From the NCBI GenBank assembly GCA_017792365.1, contig CP051229.1, positions 434,001 through 498,000 of the forward strand: a stretch of 64,000 bases of DNA, written 5' to 3'. This DNA comes from Hyphomonas sp. (GTDB taxonomy: Bacteria > Pseudomonadota > Alphaproteobacteria > Caulobacterales > Hyphomonadaceae). Under the pieces are notes generated by a model. That model was not told the origin of the DNA and made no database searches. It saw only the letters and a program-made list of their open reading frames with translations. The position numbers and the translations under genes are program-made. This document shows, piece after piece, positions 36,526 to 45,370 of this stretch. Position 1 is the first letter of the stretch. Each line of letters opens with the position of its first letter.

Positions 36526-36690
36526 AAACCCCGTACGATCGCCGCCGCCTCATCCCAGACCTCAGAGCGATAGGGGATGGCGTCACTGGCGTCCAGCTAT
36601 GAACACGCTTTCCGGGCGTCTGCGAATGAAGTTGCTGCAATGGTGCGGCACATTCGCCTCACGCTTGATTCGGCGGTATTTCCCGCCGCC

Positions 36691-37854
36691 TCAGCCGTCT
36701 TCCGCGTGCGACAGCAGGGTCAGCACCGCAAACAGCGCAAACAGGGGCGGGCACCAGGCCGCCGCTTCTGGCGAGGTCGCCCCGGTCGACGCCATGCCCG
36801 CCGAAATCCGGGTCACGAAGAACAGCAGGAAGCCCGACAACGCCCCAAGGCCGATCATCTGGGACATCCCGCCAGACCGCGCCAGCCGCAGGCACACAAC
36901 CGCCCCGATCAGCGTCATGGCCACCATCATCACCGGCGTCGCCAGCAGGGTATGGAACTTCAGCCGGTAGGCGTCGACATTCATGCCAGCGGCATGGTTC
37001 TGCCGGATGAACTCCGGCAGCTCCCAGAACGGGATCCGGTCAGACGCGGCAAACCGCGTCAGCAGGGTCTCGGCCCGCAGGTTGGTCGGCAGCGCCAGCT
37101 GGTCATGGCGCAACACCTCGCCGCCAAACCGGTTCTCCGTCACGTCTTCCAGCTGCCAGAACCCCGACACCAGCCGCGCCCGCGCCGCATCGATCCTGTG
37201 CGTGAACTCCCGGTCGCGCACCCCGCCTGCGCCCGGGCTGAAATAATAGAACGTCACATCCTCCAGCGCCTCGGCCCGGCCCACGACGCCCTCGGCATGG
37301 ATGATCGCCTGGGTATTCGGATTGAGATCGCCAACCGCCGCCCCGGCCGCATCGACATCCCCGCCCGCCGACACATCCCCCTGGCTCAGCCACACGCCGT
37401 CGACGGCTTCAGCGCCCTCGGGCGTGAAATTGATCAGCCGGTCGCGCCGCTGCTCGAACGCCGTCTGCGTCTGGGTAGCCAACGGATCGATCACCCCGAC
37501 CATGATCACGCCCAGCAGCCCGGCCAGCACCATGGCGGGACCCAGAAAGCGCCACGCGGAAACGCCCGCCGCCCGGATCGCCGGTATCTCGCTCCGGCGG
37601 TTCAACTGCGAGAACGTCATGATCGACCCGACCAGGATCGCAAAGGGCAGGGTCTCGTTGATCAGCCGCGGCGTCTTCAGCATGGTCAGCTCGAACGCCG
37701 TCAGGATGCCGATATCCGCCCGGCTGCCCACGGTCCGCATCTGCTCGACGACATCGACCAGCAGGATCGCCAGCACGATCACGCCCAGCGTCAGCAGCAG
37801 CCCATTGAGGCACTGCCGGAAGACATATCTCTGGATGCGGCCCGCAATCACCAT
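36691..37854 (-). CDS. lptG: LPS export ABC permease LptG
   Basis: One of the two transmembrane subunits that extract LPS from the inner membrane with LptB. The 387 residues have six TM helices (three at each end) around a periplasmic beta-jellyroll (about 100-270), and the YjgP/YjgQ motifs IQRYVFRQCLNGLLLTLGVIVLAILLVDVVEQ and FHTLLATPVMMVAMTLIGAVVCL. It begins 5 bases after lptF. A small CGGCGG/CCGCCG hairpin lies at its end (36671-36688) before lptD. Confidence 0.93.
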   Translation of the reverse strand: MVIAGRIQRYVFRQCLNGLLLTLGVIVLAILLVDVVEQMRTVGSRADIGILTAFELTMLKTPRLINETLPFAILVGSIMTFSQLNRRSEIPAIRAAGVSAWRFLGPAMVLAGLLGVIMVGVIDPLATQTQTAFEQRRDRLINFTPEGAEAVDGVWLSQGDVSAGGDVDAAGAAVGDLNPNTQAIIHAEGVVGRAEALEDVTFYYFSPGAGGVRDREFTHRIDAARARLVSGFWQLEDVTENRFGGEVLRHDQLALPTNLRAETLLTRFAASDRIPFWELPEFIRQNHAAGMNVDAYRLKFHTLLATPVMMVAMTLIGAVVCLRLARSGGMSQMIGLGALSGFLLFFVTRISAGMASTGATSPEAAAWCPPLFALFAVLTLLSHAEDG

Positions 37855-37859
37855 GTCGG

Positions 37860-38990
37860 TTACGCCAGCTTCGCGTGCAGCGGCATGCGAGGACGCCTGC
37901 GCAGCTTCACGCCCATTCCGGGCAGGACAAAGAACAACAGGCTGGTGATCGCAACCACGGCGATCGGCAGCGCATACTGCAGCCAGTTCAGCGACGGATT
38001 GCCTTCGCCCGCCGACACCGCTCCGAACTGCGCCAGCCGCAGCGTCACCGCGCCAGCCGACGCAAACGCGATCCGCCTTCCATAACCGCGACGGCTGAAA
38101 TCCCCGCCAAGGATCGCAATGATCGCCAGCATCGCCATGGCGATGTTCAGCAACGGATCGGCGATCCGCGCATGCCTTCGGCCATGAACTTCGACGTTCT
38201 GGCTGTCATAGAAATTCGTCATGTCCGGATAGAACAGCTCCGGCAGGAACCGGTCGGATTCCTTCAGCTGCACCGCCGTCTGGTCATTGAAGAACGGCGC
38301 AAGGTCGAACGTCGTCTGCTCGAAGCTCAACGCCTCCAGCGCGCCATTGTCGGCGAGGTGCTGCACATGCCCCTCGCGCATCACGATCGCCGGAATGCCC
38401 TCGATCTCGATCGCATAGCCTTCTTTGGCGATCCACGTCGAAACCTCTTCAGGATTGCGGCTGTCGTGAACCAGGATGTCCCGCATCTCGCGGCCGTTCA
38501 CATCCTGTGCGAACGTCGTCAGTCCGTCCCCGGTCGAATAGAACGCCCCCGGTCGCACCAGCGACGCCATCAGGTCGGTCGAGGCCAGCGTCACCGTTTC
38601 GCGCATCTCGCGAAACGCCGCCGGCTGTATCCACAGGTTCAGCCCCAGATGCAGCACCGCCGCCAGCGTCGCCAGCCGCAGCACCGGAGAGGCCACCTGC
38701 CAGTTCGACATGCCGGACGATTCCGCCACCACGATCTCGTTCTCGCGATGCGCGACATTCAAGGCCCCGGTCGCGGCAATGAACAGCGCCAGCGGCAAGA
38801 GCAGCGACACGATCTGCGGCGCCGCCAGAACCGACACCCAAAGATAGGTGCCCACCGTCTGCCGGTTCTCGACGATCAGCTCGATCTGCTGCAGGCCCTG
38901 GGTCAAGAGGGCGATCATCACCAGGCCGCCGACAATCGCGACGAGGGTTCTCAACACGCTCCGGAACAGATAACGCTGGAACTCGGACAT
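37860..38990 (-). CDS. lptF: LPS export ABC permease LptF
   Basis: Partner of LptG. The 376 residues from ATG at 38990 begin MSEFQRYLFRSVLRTLVAIVGG, the normal family start; upstream in-frame ATGs lie too far out. Six TM helices flank the periplasmic domain, and the NVAHRENEIVVAESSGMSNWQVASPVLRLA motif is the coupling-helix region that contacts LptB. First gene of the lptF-lptG-lptD-surA-pdxA-ksgA run, divergent from pepA. Confidence 0.93.
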   Translation of the reverse strand: MSEFQRYLFRSVLRTLVAIVGGLVMIALLTQGLQQIELIVENRQTVGTYLWVSVLAAPQIVSLLLPLALFIAATGALNVAHRENEIVVAESSGMSNWQVASPVLRLATLAAVLHLGLNLWIQPAAFREMRETVTLASTDLMASLVRPGAFYSTGDGLTTFAQDVNGREMRDILVHDSRNPEEVSTWIAKEGYAIEIEGIPAIVMREGHVQHLADNGALEALSFEQTTFDLAPFFNDQTAVQLKESDRFLPELFYPDMTNFYDSQNVEVHGRRHARIADPLLNIAMAMLAIIAILGGDFSRRGYGRRIAFASAGAVTLRLAQFGAVSAGEGNPSLNWLQYALPIAVVAITSLLFFVLPGMGVKLRRRPRMPLHAKLA

Positions 38991-39158
38991 CTGCGAATCC
39001 AGTAGCGGCCAGAAAAATGCCTCCCTGCGGGGGCGGCGGCGAAGACAACCCGGTTGGCGCCAGCGCGATTGAGACTGGGCTGGCGGGACCGTGCTAGCGA
39101 TGCGAAACGCATTCGTCGATGGTAGATTGTAGTCAAACTGCGGCCTGAAAGAACCTTC

Positions 39159-40631
39159 ATGCAAATCAAGTTCACGACCGAGCCAACCGGCGACGCCATT
39201 GCCTACCTCGCCTACGAGGGCAAGAAAGGCCCGGAACTCGGGGAGGCGACCCCCGCCGACGGCAAGGCCGCGCTCACGCGCGCAGCCGGCGCCGCAAAGT
39301 TCAAGGGCGGGGCGGGCCAGACCGTGGAACTCCTGTCCCCGTCATTCGCCGACGCCGACCGCGTGCTGCTCGCCGGCGCAGGCAAGAATGATTCGGCCGA
39401 CCAGCTGTCGTGGAACAAGGTCGGCGCCGCGCTGGTGAAGCGGCTTGCAACCTCCGGCGCCAAATCGCTCAGCGTCGTCGGCGCGCCGGACAACCATGCC
39501 GCCGCGGCCATCGCTTTCGGCGCACGGCTCGCCGCCTACCGCTTCGACGGCTACCGCCCGAACCTCAAGGACGACAAGAAACCAACCCTCGCCACCGTCA
39601 CCGTCGTTGTCGCCGATGCGGCCAAGGCCAAGTCCGCCTACGCCGCCCTCGCGGCCCGCGCCGAAGGCGTTGAAACGGCCCGCGACCTCGTCTCCGAGCC
39701 GCCGAACGTCCTCCACCCGGAAAGCTACGCCGACCGCATCGCCAAGCTGGAATCCCTCGGTCTCGAGATCGAGATCCTAAAAGCAGCCGACATGAAGAAG
39801 CTCGGCATGCATTCACTGCTCGGCGTCGGTCTCGGCTCGCAGCATGAATCGCGCCTCTGCGTCATGAAATGGTCGGGCGCCAAGGACAAGAAAGCCAAGC
39901 CGCTCGCACTCGTCGGCAAGGGCGTCACCTTCGACACGGGCGGCATCTCGATCAAACCCGGGCCCGGCATGGAAGACATGAAGGGCGACATGGGCGGGTC
40001 CGCCGCGGTCGTCGGCACGATGGTCGCGCTCGCCAAGCGCAAGGCCAAGGCCAACGTCGTCGGCATCGTCGGCCTCGTCGAGAACATGCCGGACGCCAAG
40101 GCCCAGCGCCCCGGCGACATCGTGAAGTCCGCCGCTGGCCGCACCATCGAGATCCAGAATACCGACGCCGAGGGCCGCCTCGTCCTCGTCGACGCCCTCT
40201 GGTACGCGCAGGAAAAGCACGACCCAGCAGCGATCATCGACCTCGCGACCCTCACGGGCGCCATCCTCATCGCGCTCGGCCAGGAAAACGCAGGCCTGTT
40301 CTCCAACAACGACAAGCTGTCCGAACAGCTCGCCGCTTCGGGCAAGACCGCCGGCGAGACCGTCTGGCGCCTGCCGCTCGCTCCGGGTTACGACAAGCTG
40401 CTCGACAGCCAGTTCGCCGACGTCAAGAACATCGGCGGCCGCAATGCGGGCTCGATCACCGCCGCACAATTCCTCCAGCGCTGGATCGACGACGGCCGCC
40501 CATGGGCCCACCTCGACATCGCCGGCACCGCTTGGAAGACCGGCAATGACGATGCGATGGAGCCATCGTGGGCGACAGGGTGGGGCGTGCGTCTCCTCGA
40601 CCAGTTCGTCGCGGACAATTACGAAGACTAG
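39159..40631 (+). CDS. pepA: Leucyl aminopeptidase (M17)
   Basis: Cytosolic two-metal aminopeptidase. The 490 residues contain the M17 signature NTDAEGRLVLVDALWYA, the metal-binding KGVTFDTGGISIKPGPGMEDMKGDMGGSAAV segment and the C-terminal DIAGTAW motif. The N-terminal macro-like domain is divergent, as usual. pepA followed by holC is a common proteobacterial order; here holC begins 2 bases after the stop. Confidence 0.95.
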   Translation: MQIKFTTEPTGDAIAYLAYEGKKGPELGEATPADGKAALTRAAGAAKFKGGAGQTVELLSPSFADADRVLLAGAGKNDSADQLSWNKVGAALVKRLATSGAKSLSVVGAPDNHAAAAIAFGARLAAYRFDGYRPNLKDDKKPTLATVTVVVADAAKAKSAYAALAARAEGVETARDLVSEPPNVLHPESYADRIAKLESLGLEIEILKAADMKKLGMHSLLGVGLGSQHESRLCVMKWSGAKDKKAKPLALVGKGVTFDTGGISIKPGPGMEDMKGDMGGSAAVVGTMVALAKRKAKANVVGIVGLVENMPDAKAQRPGDIVKSAAGRTIEIQNTDAEGRLVLVDALWYAQEKHDPAAIIDLATLTGAILIALGQENAGLFSNNDKLSEQLAASGKTAGETVWRLPLAPGYDKLLDSQFADVKNIGGRNAGSITAAQFLQRWIDDGRPWAHLDIAGTAWKTGNDDAMEPSWATGWGVRLLDQFVADNYED

Positions 40632-40633
40632 GA

Positions 40634-41128
40634 ATGGCGAAGAAGCCTTCAGCGATCGCGAAAGCCGAATGGTGGTTCTACCATATCGAACGCGGCTCGC
40701 TGGAAAGCGCGCTCGGCCCGCTGCTTGAGAAATGCCTCGAGCGGGGCTGGCGCGTCGTCATCACCGGCAAGGACGACACGCTCCACCATCTCGACGAGAA
40801 GCTCTGGACATGGCGCGACGACAGCTTCCTGCCGCACGCGCTGATCAAGACGAAAGGCGGCAAGACCGACCCCGCCTCCCAGCCGATCCTCCTGTCCTCG
40901 GAGGCCGCCCCGGCCAACGGCGCAAAGGTCGCCATGCTGCTGAACGGCTCGGAGGCCGACGCCTCGGAATTCGACCGCTGCATCGTGGTTTTCGAAGGCT
41001 CGGACGAGGCCGCCCGGTCCGCCGCCCGCAGCCAGTACAAGGCCGCCAGCGACAGCGGCGCCGCCGCCCGCTATTTCCAGCAGGACGCCCAGGGCGCGTG
41101 GTCCGAATGGCAGCCGAAAAAGAATTGA
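40634..41128 (+). CDS. holC: DNA polymerase III chi subunit
   Basis: Clamp-loader accessory protein that links DNA polymerase III to SSB. The 164 residues from ATG at 40634 show [50 protein letters not shown], and [13 protein letters not shown]. The upstream alternative start lies within pepA. It is paired with pepA as in other alphaproteobacteria. Confidence 0.92.
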   Translation: MAKKPSAIAKAEWWFYHIERGSLESALGPLLEKCLERGWRVVITGKDDTLHHLDEKLWTWRDDSFLPHALIKTKGGKTDPASQPILLSSEAAPANGAKVAMLLNGSEADASEFDRCIVVFEGSDEAARSAARSQYKAASDSGAAARYFQQDAQGAWSEWQPKKN

Positions 41129-41204
41129 TCCAGCCCGGTTGAGCCCCCCGCTGCCCCAGTTTATAGGGGCGGCCCGCTTAGATTTTCAGTTTCCAGGACG
41201 CCCC

Positions 41205-41626
41205 ATGCCGGTCCAACGCACCCTTTCGATCATCAAGCCCGACGCGACGAACCGGAATCTCACCGGCGCGATCAACAAGATCTTCGAGGAAGCCGGCCTG
41301 CGCATCGTCGCGCAGAAACGGGTCATCCTCCCGCGCGCCCAGCCGAGGAATTCTACGCCGAGCACAAGGAACGTCCCTTCTTCGGCGAACTGGTCGACTT
41401 CATGACCTCCGCGCCGGTCGTCCTGCAGGTGCTCGAAGGCGAGAACGCCGTCGCCCACCACCGCGAAGTCATGGGCGCCACCAACCCCGCCAACGCCGCC
41501 GAAGGCACGGTCCGCAAGCTTTACGCTCAGTCGGTCGGCGAAAACTCGGTCCACGGCTCCGACAGCCCGGAAAGCGCCGAGCGCGAAATCAACATCTTCT
41601 TCAAACCGGAAGAGATCGTAGGCTAA
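41205..41626 (+). CDS. ndk: Nucleoside diphosphate kinase, frame interrupted
   Basis: Transfers phosphate between NTPs and NDPs through a phospho-His. The N-terminal part reads [40 protein letters not shown]; the frame then fails near 41343, where one missing G turns [19 protein letters not shown] into nonsense. From 41402 on the correct frame resumes ([40 protein letters not shown]) through the active-site His in [11 protein letters not shown]. With the G restored the product is 140 residues, the standard length. An indel in one gene, not two genes. Confidence 0.92.
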
Positions 41627-41691
41627 GCCTGCCGTGATCGCCCGGGCCGTCTTGTTCATCCGGAACGGGCGCTGGGAACGAATAGCACGCC

Positions 41692-43200
41692 ATGACGACT
41701 GACCCGCAGAAGATGCCAGTCATCATCGGCGTCGGCCAGATCAATGACCGCCCCGACAATCCGGACGACGGCCTCGACTCCGCCGGTCTGATGGCGCGCG
41801 CGCTTGAGGTCGCCGATGCAGATGCGGGCGGCGGCTGGCTGGCAGACCTCGACGCCCTGTTGGTCATCGAACAGATATCCTGCCCCGAGATCGCAGATCT
41901 CCCTGCCGCCGTCGCCACCGCGCTGGGCGTACAACCCAGAACCTCGCGCAAGACCGACGGCCCGATGGGCGACAGCCCGGTCCGCCTGCTCAACGAGGCC
42001 GCAAACCTGATCGCCTCGGGGGATGCGCAAACGGTCGCCATCACCGGCGGCGAAGCCCTGCGCACCGCCGCAAGGCGCGCAGCCCTCGCCAGCGGCGGCG
42101 CGGCCCACGACCACAGCGCCATGAAGCGCTCATCCGAAAGGCGCCGCCCCAAATACGGGCAGCGCTACGGTCTTCTCACGCCCAGCGATCTCTACCCGCT
42201 CTACGAAAACGCAACGCGCGCCGCCTTCGGCCAGACGCTGGAGCAGGGCCAGGCCGAAAGCGCGCTCATCTGGTCCAACCTCTCCAAGGTCGCCGCCGCC
42301 AGCGACCACGCATGGATTCGCCAGCCGCGAACCCCGGACGAGATCCTCGCGATCGACGACAACAACCGCCCCATCGCATTCCCGTACTCGAAATTCATGG
42401 TCGCCAATTCGTCGGTCAATCAGGGCGCAGGCTTCATCGTCACCAGCCTCGCAAAAGCGCTGGCCAGCGGCATACCGGAAGACCGCCTCATCTATATCGG
42501 CAAGGGCGCCCACGCCGACGAACCGGCCAACGCCCTCACACGCGACAGCTACGCCCGCTCCGTCAGCATGCAGGTCTCGCTCGAACAGGCGCTGAAACTC
42601 AACCGGCTCTCGGTCGCCGACCTCGACGCCATCGAGCTCTATTCCTGCTTTCCCTGCGTCCCCAAGATGGCGCGCCGCACCCTCGGCCTCCCGCCCGACG
42701 CGCCGATGACCGTGTTCGGCGGTCTCACTTTCGGCGGCGGTCCGATCGCCAACTACATGAGCCACGCCATCGCCTGCATGGTCGAACAGCTAAGAGAGGA
42801 GGGCAGGTACGGACTACTCTTCGCCAACGGCGGCATCGCCACCTACAACCATTCCATCGTCATCGGCCGCGACCCGGCGCTGGCCGAAAACCACGACTTC
42901 GACTTCCAGTCCGACGCCGACAGCCGCCGCGGCCCCATCCCCGACCTCGACGAAGACTACGTCGGCAGGGGCGAACTGGAGACCTACACCATCCTCTACA
43001 ATCGCGACGGCTCGATCCGCCACGGCGTCATCCTCGCCCGCGCGCCTCACGGGGCACGCTTCCTCGCGAAAATCCCGCCCGCAGATGCATCTGCACTGGC
43101 CCGCCTCGAAACCGGCGACGCCAGCCTCATCGGCGCGCCCGGCGATTGCGCCAGAGACGAGGACGGCGATCTCCTCTGGACCTTCGCCAACCCCGCCTGA
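41692..43200 (+). CDS. Thiolase-superfamily acetyl-CoA acetyltransferase-like protein
   Basis: A 502-residue protein of the SCP-x/acetyl-CoA acetyltransferase-like branch of thiolases. It starts PVIIGVGQINDRPDNPDDGLDSAGLMARALEVA and carries FMVANSSVNQGAGFIVTS, DLDAIELYSCFPCVPKMARRTLGLP and FGGLTFGGGPIANYMSHAIACMVEQLR, the last matching the GGxxGGGG-like loop of thiolases; its C-terminal domain is longer than in degradative thiolases. The Cys in SCFPC may be catalytic. Together with the next gene (enoyl-CoA hydratase) it suggests beta-oxidation or branched acyl-CoA metabolism. Confidence 0.82.
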   Translation: MTTDPQKMPVIIGVGQINDRPDNPDDGLDSAGLMARALEVADADAGGGWLADLDALLVIEQISCPEIADLPAAVATALGVQPRTSRKTDGPMGDSPVRLLNEAANLIASGDAQTVAITGGEALRTAARRAALASGGAAHDHSAMKRSSERRRPKYGQRYGLLTPSDLYPLYENATRAAFGQTLEQGQAESALIWSNLSKVAAASDHAWIRQPRTPDEILAIDDNNRPIAFPYSKFMVANSSVNQGAGFIVTSLAKALASGIPEDRLIYIGKGAHADEPANALTRDSYARSVSMQVSLEQALKLNRLSVADLDAIELYSCFPCVPKMARRTLGLPPDAPMTVFGGLTFGGGPIANYMSHAIACMVEQLREEGRYGLLFANGGIATYNHSIVIGRDPALAENHDFDFQSDADSRRGPIPDLDEDYVGRGELETYTILYNRDGSIRHGVILARAPHGARFLAKIPPADASALARLETGDASLIGAPGDCARDEDGDLLWTFANPA

Positions 43201-43274
43201 CCTAACCTTACGTCACGGTTGCGTAGCGTGACCTGACGCGCCAGAAACGTGCCGCAAACACAGGAGCGCCCAGC

Positions 43275-44045
43275 ATGACCGACCAAGTCAAGATCACCCA
43301 GTCCGGCGGCGTGATGGAAATCTGCTGGAACCGCCCCGACAAGAAAAATGCGCTCTCCCAGGCCATGTACTCGGCCGCCAACGACGCGCTGCTGAAGGCC
43401 TCAGCCGACCCATCCGTCCGCTGCGTCCTGCTCTGCTCCGAGGGCGACGCCTTCACCGCCGGCAACGACATCGCCGACTTCGCCAAGGCCAACGCCAGCA
43501 CGGACCACGGCCCGCGCGACAGCTCCAGCTACATCCGCACCATCGCCGCCTTCGACAAGCCGCTCGTGGCCGGCGTGCCCGGCCTCGCCATCGGCGTCGG
43601 CATGACCATGCTGTTCCACTGCGACCTCGTCTTCGTCGCCGAAGACGCAAAGCTCTCCATGCCCTTCGTCAATCTCGCGCTGGTCCCCGAGGCCGCATCC
43701 TCCATCACCGTCCCGGCCCGCGTCGGCTACGCCCGCGCCTTCGCCATGTTCGCGATGGGCGAAGCGGTCACCGGCAAGCAGGCGGAAGAGTGGGGCATCG
43801 CCAACAAGGCCTTGCCCGCGGCCGAGGCCATCCCGGCCGCCCGCGCCGCCGCCGAGCGCCTCGCCAAACAGCCCCTCGGCGCCGTCATGGCCACCAAGAA
43901 GCTCATGCGCGAAGCCGAACGCTACGCCAAACAGATCGACATCGAGATGGAATGCTTCGGCGCCCAGCTGAAATCCGCCGAAGCCGCAGAGGCCTTCGCC
44001 GCCTTCGCGCAAAAGCGCAAACCCGACTTCACCAGGGTCAGCTAG
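43275..44045 (+). CDS. Enoyl-CoA hydratase/isomerase family protein
   Basis: Encodes 256 residues of the crotonase fold: ICWNRPDKKNALSQAMY at the start, the oxyanion-hole AFTAGNDIADF segment, and GVPGLAIGVGMTMLFHCDLVFVAEDAKLSMPFVNLALVPEAASS. The second catalytic Glu of classical hydratases appears as the E in PEAASS, consistent with either hydratase or isomerase action. It lies 74 bases after the thiolase gene. Confidence 0.9.
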   Translation: MTDQVKITQSGGVMEICWNRPDKKNALSQAMYSAANDALLKASADPSVRCVLLCSEGDAFTAGNDIADFAKANASTDHGPRDSSSYIRTIAAFDKPLVAGVPGLAIGVGMTMLFHCDLVFVAEDAKLSMPFVNLALVPEAASSITVPARVGYARAFAMFAMGEAVTGKQAEEWGIANKALPAAEAIPAARAAAERLAKQPLGAVMATKKLMREAERYAKQIDIEMECFGAQLKSAEAAEAFAAFAQKRKPDFTRVS

Positions 44046-44054
44046 CCCGCGCCG

Positions 44055-45200
44055 CTACCGCTCGGCCGCCAGATACCGCAGCTCCGGAAACTCCTCCGGC
44101 AGCTGCGTCGTCACGAACGTCTCGGCCGCCTGCCGCTCCGCCGCGCTCTCGGCAAACGTCGCCTCGAAGAACGCCCGCACCGCCAGCTTGGCGATCTGCT
44201 GCTGGCGGCCAGACGAGATCGTCTCGCCAAGATCGCGCGTGCACGCCCCGACATACTCCTCGGGAATGACCAGCCCGTCGCTCGCATCGCCATACTTGCC
44301 CGCGAACGGATGCCCGTCCCAGGAAAAGTCGGCCGCCGCACACGCCATCGCGTCCGGGTTGCCCAACAGCCGCATCGGCCCGGACGACATGCCCACAAAG
44401 CCGACATGCGTGCCGCCGTCGATCTCCAGCAGCCCGCCGTCGCGCACCCGCGAAGGGATCGGCTCCGCATTCGTCCGGTGCGCGACAATCGCATCCTCCG
44501 TCCCGGAGATCGACAGATACGGCGCATCCGAATGATCGAAGAAGCCCGGCCCGAACACATCCACCGGCCCGGCCATCGACACCGCCGCCTTGATCCGCGG
44601 ATCGCGCCACTCCGGATGAAACGTCGCCAGCGTCGTCGTCAGCCCGCCCAGCGACAGCCCCATGGCGCCGATCCGCTCCGCATCGATCGTGCTCGCAAAC
44701 GGCTTGTCATCGCCCTCCAGCGCCAGCACCTGATCGATCAGGAAGCGAACGTCTCCCGGCTGGCTCGGCACGTCCTCGATCGTCGCGCCGCCCGGCGCCG
44801 CGCCGTTCGACAACGGAAAGTTTGTGGACGCGACCACATAGCCATGGCTCGCCAGATGCTCCGCCAGATAGTCGCCGCCCTCCCGGTTCGACAGGAAGCC
44901 GTGGCTGTAGATCACCAGCGGCGATGATCCGTCGAAGTCCTCCGGATACCAGATCAGCGTCGGCAACACCCGTTCATCGCTACCGGCATAATCTCCATTC
45001 GCCGGCGTGGGCCGCGAAGAGTCCACCCAGTCCATGTCAGCCCGGACAACGGCGTACGGCCCATCGCCGATGCGCTCCGCACTGATGCTGCCCGACGGCG
45101 GCGGCGACGTGCCCGTCGCAGCCAGTCCGATCCCGACGCCTGCCGCGCCCAGCACAACCACGCCAAGCGCGCCCAGACCGACCCATTTCAACATGCCCAT
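44055..45200 (-). CDS. Membrane-anchored alpha/beta hydrolase
   Basis: Encodes 381 residues from ATG at 45200, which has GAGGAG and GAGGGG upstream. One N-terminal TM helix (about 4-27, MLKWVGLGALGVVVLGAAGVG) is followed by an alpha/beta-hydrolase domain with the oxyanion-strand VIYSHGF, the nucleophile motif GLSLGG and a late GTHVGF His. The layout resembles PAF-acetylhydrolase/dienelactone-hydrolase-like exported esterases. The substrate cannot be read from sequence. It ends 9 bases from the convergent enoyl-CoA hydratase. Confidence 0.83.
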   Translation of the reverse strand: MGMLKWVGLGALGVVVLGAAGVGIGLAATGTSPPPSGSISAERIGDGPYAVVRADMDWVDSSRPTPANGDYAGSDERVLPTLIWYPEDFDGSSPLVIYSHGFLSNREGGDYLAEHLASHGYVVASTNFPLSNGAAPGGATIEDVPSQPGDVRFLIDQVLALEGDDKPFASTIDAERIGAMGLSLGGLTTTLATFHPEWRDPRIKAAVSMAGPVDVFGPGFFDHSDAPYLSISGTEDAIVAHRTNAEPIPSRVRDGGLLEIDGGTHVGFVGMSSGPMRLLGNPDAMACAAADFSWDGHPFAGKYGDASDGLVIPEEYVGACTRDLGETISSGRQQQIAKLAVRAFFEATFAESAAERQAAETFVTTQLPEEFPELRYLAAER

Positions 45201-45301
45201 GCCCCTCGACTCCTCCGCGGCGACAGCTTCAACAGCCGTCCGATCACCTTGTCCGCACCCAACCTTACATCCCGAAATATCAGCCTGCATCAGCGCATCA
45301 A

Positions 45302-45328
45302 GTCGGCTGAGTCGCACGGCTAGCCGAC
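45302..45328 (+). promoter_or_regulatory. Hairpin in the metY leader
   Basis: GTCGGCT (45302-45308) and AGCCGAC (45322-45328) form a 7-bp stem with a 13-base loop in the 170-base gap between the hydrolase and metY, 43 bases before the metY start. I could not match the region to SAM-II or other methionine riboswitch consensus sequences that I know. Confidence 0.25.
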
Positions 45329-45370
45329 CCGCGTTGCGCCTGCTAGCAAGCCCACCGGGAGGATCCAGAC

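Noticed and set aside
36577-38085. 502-codon plus-strand frame opposite lptG
   Set aside because: Arg/His/Gln-rich shadow of a well-supported lptG.
45201-45370. SAM-II or other methionine riboswitch before metY
   Set aside because: A hairpin is present but none of the conserved pseudoknot sequence that I know for SAM-II or SAH riboswitches.
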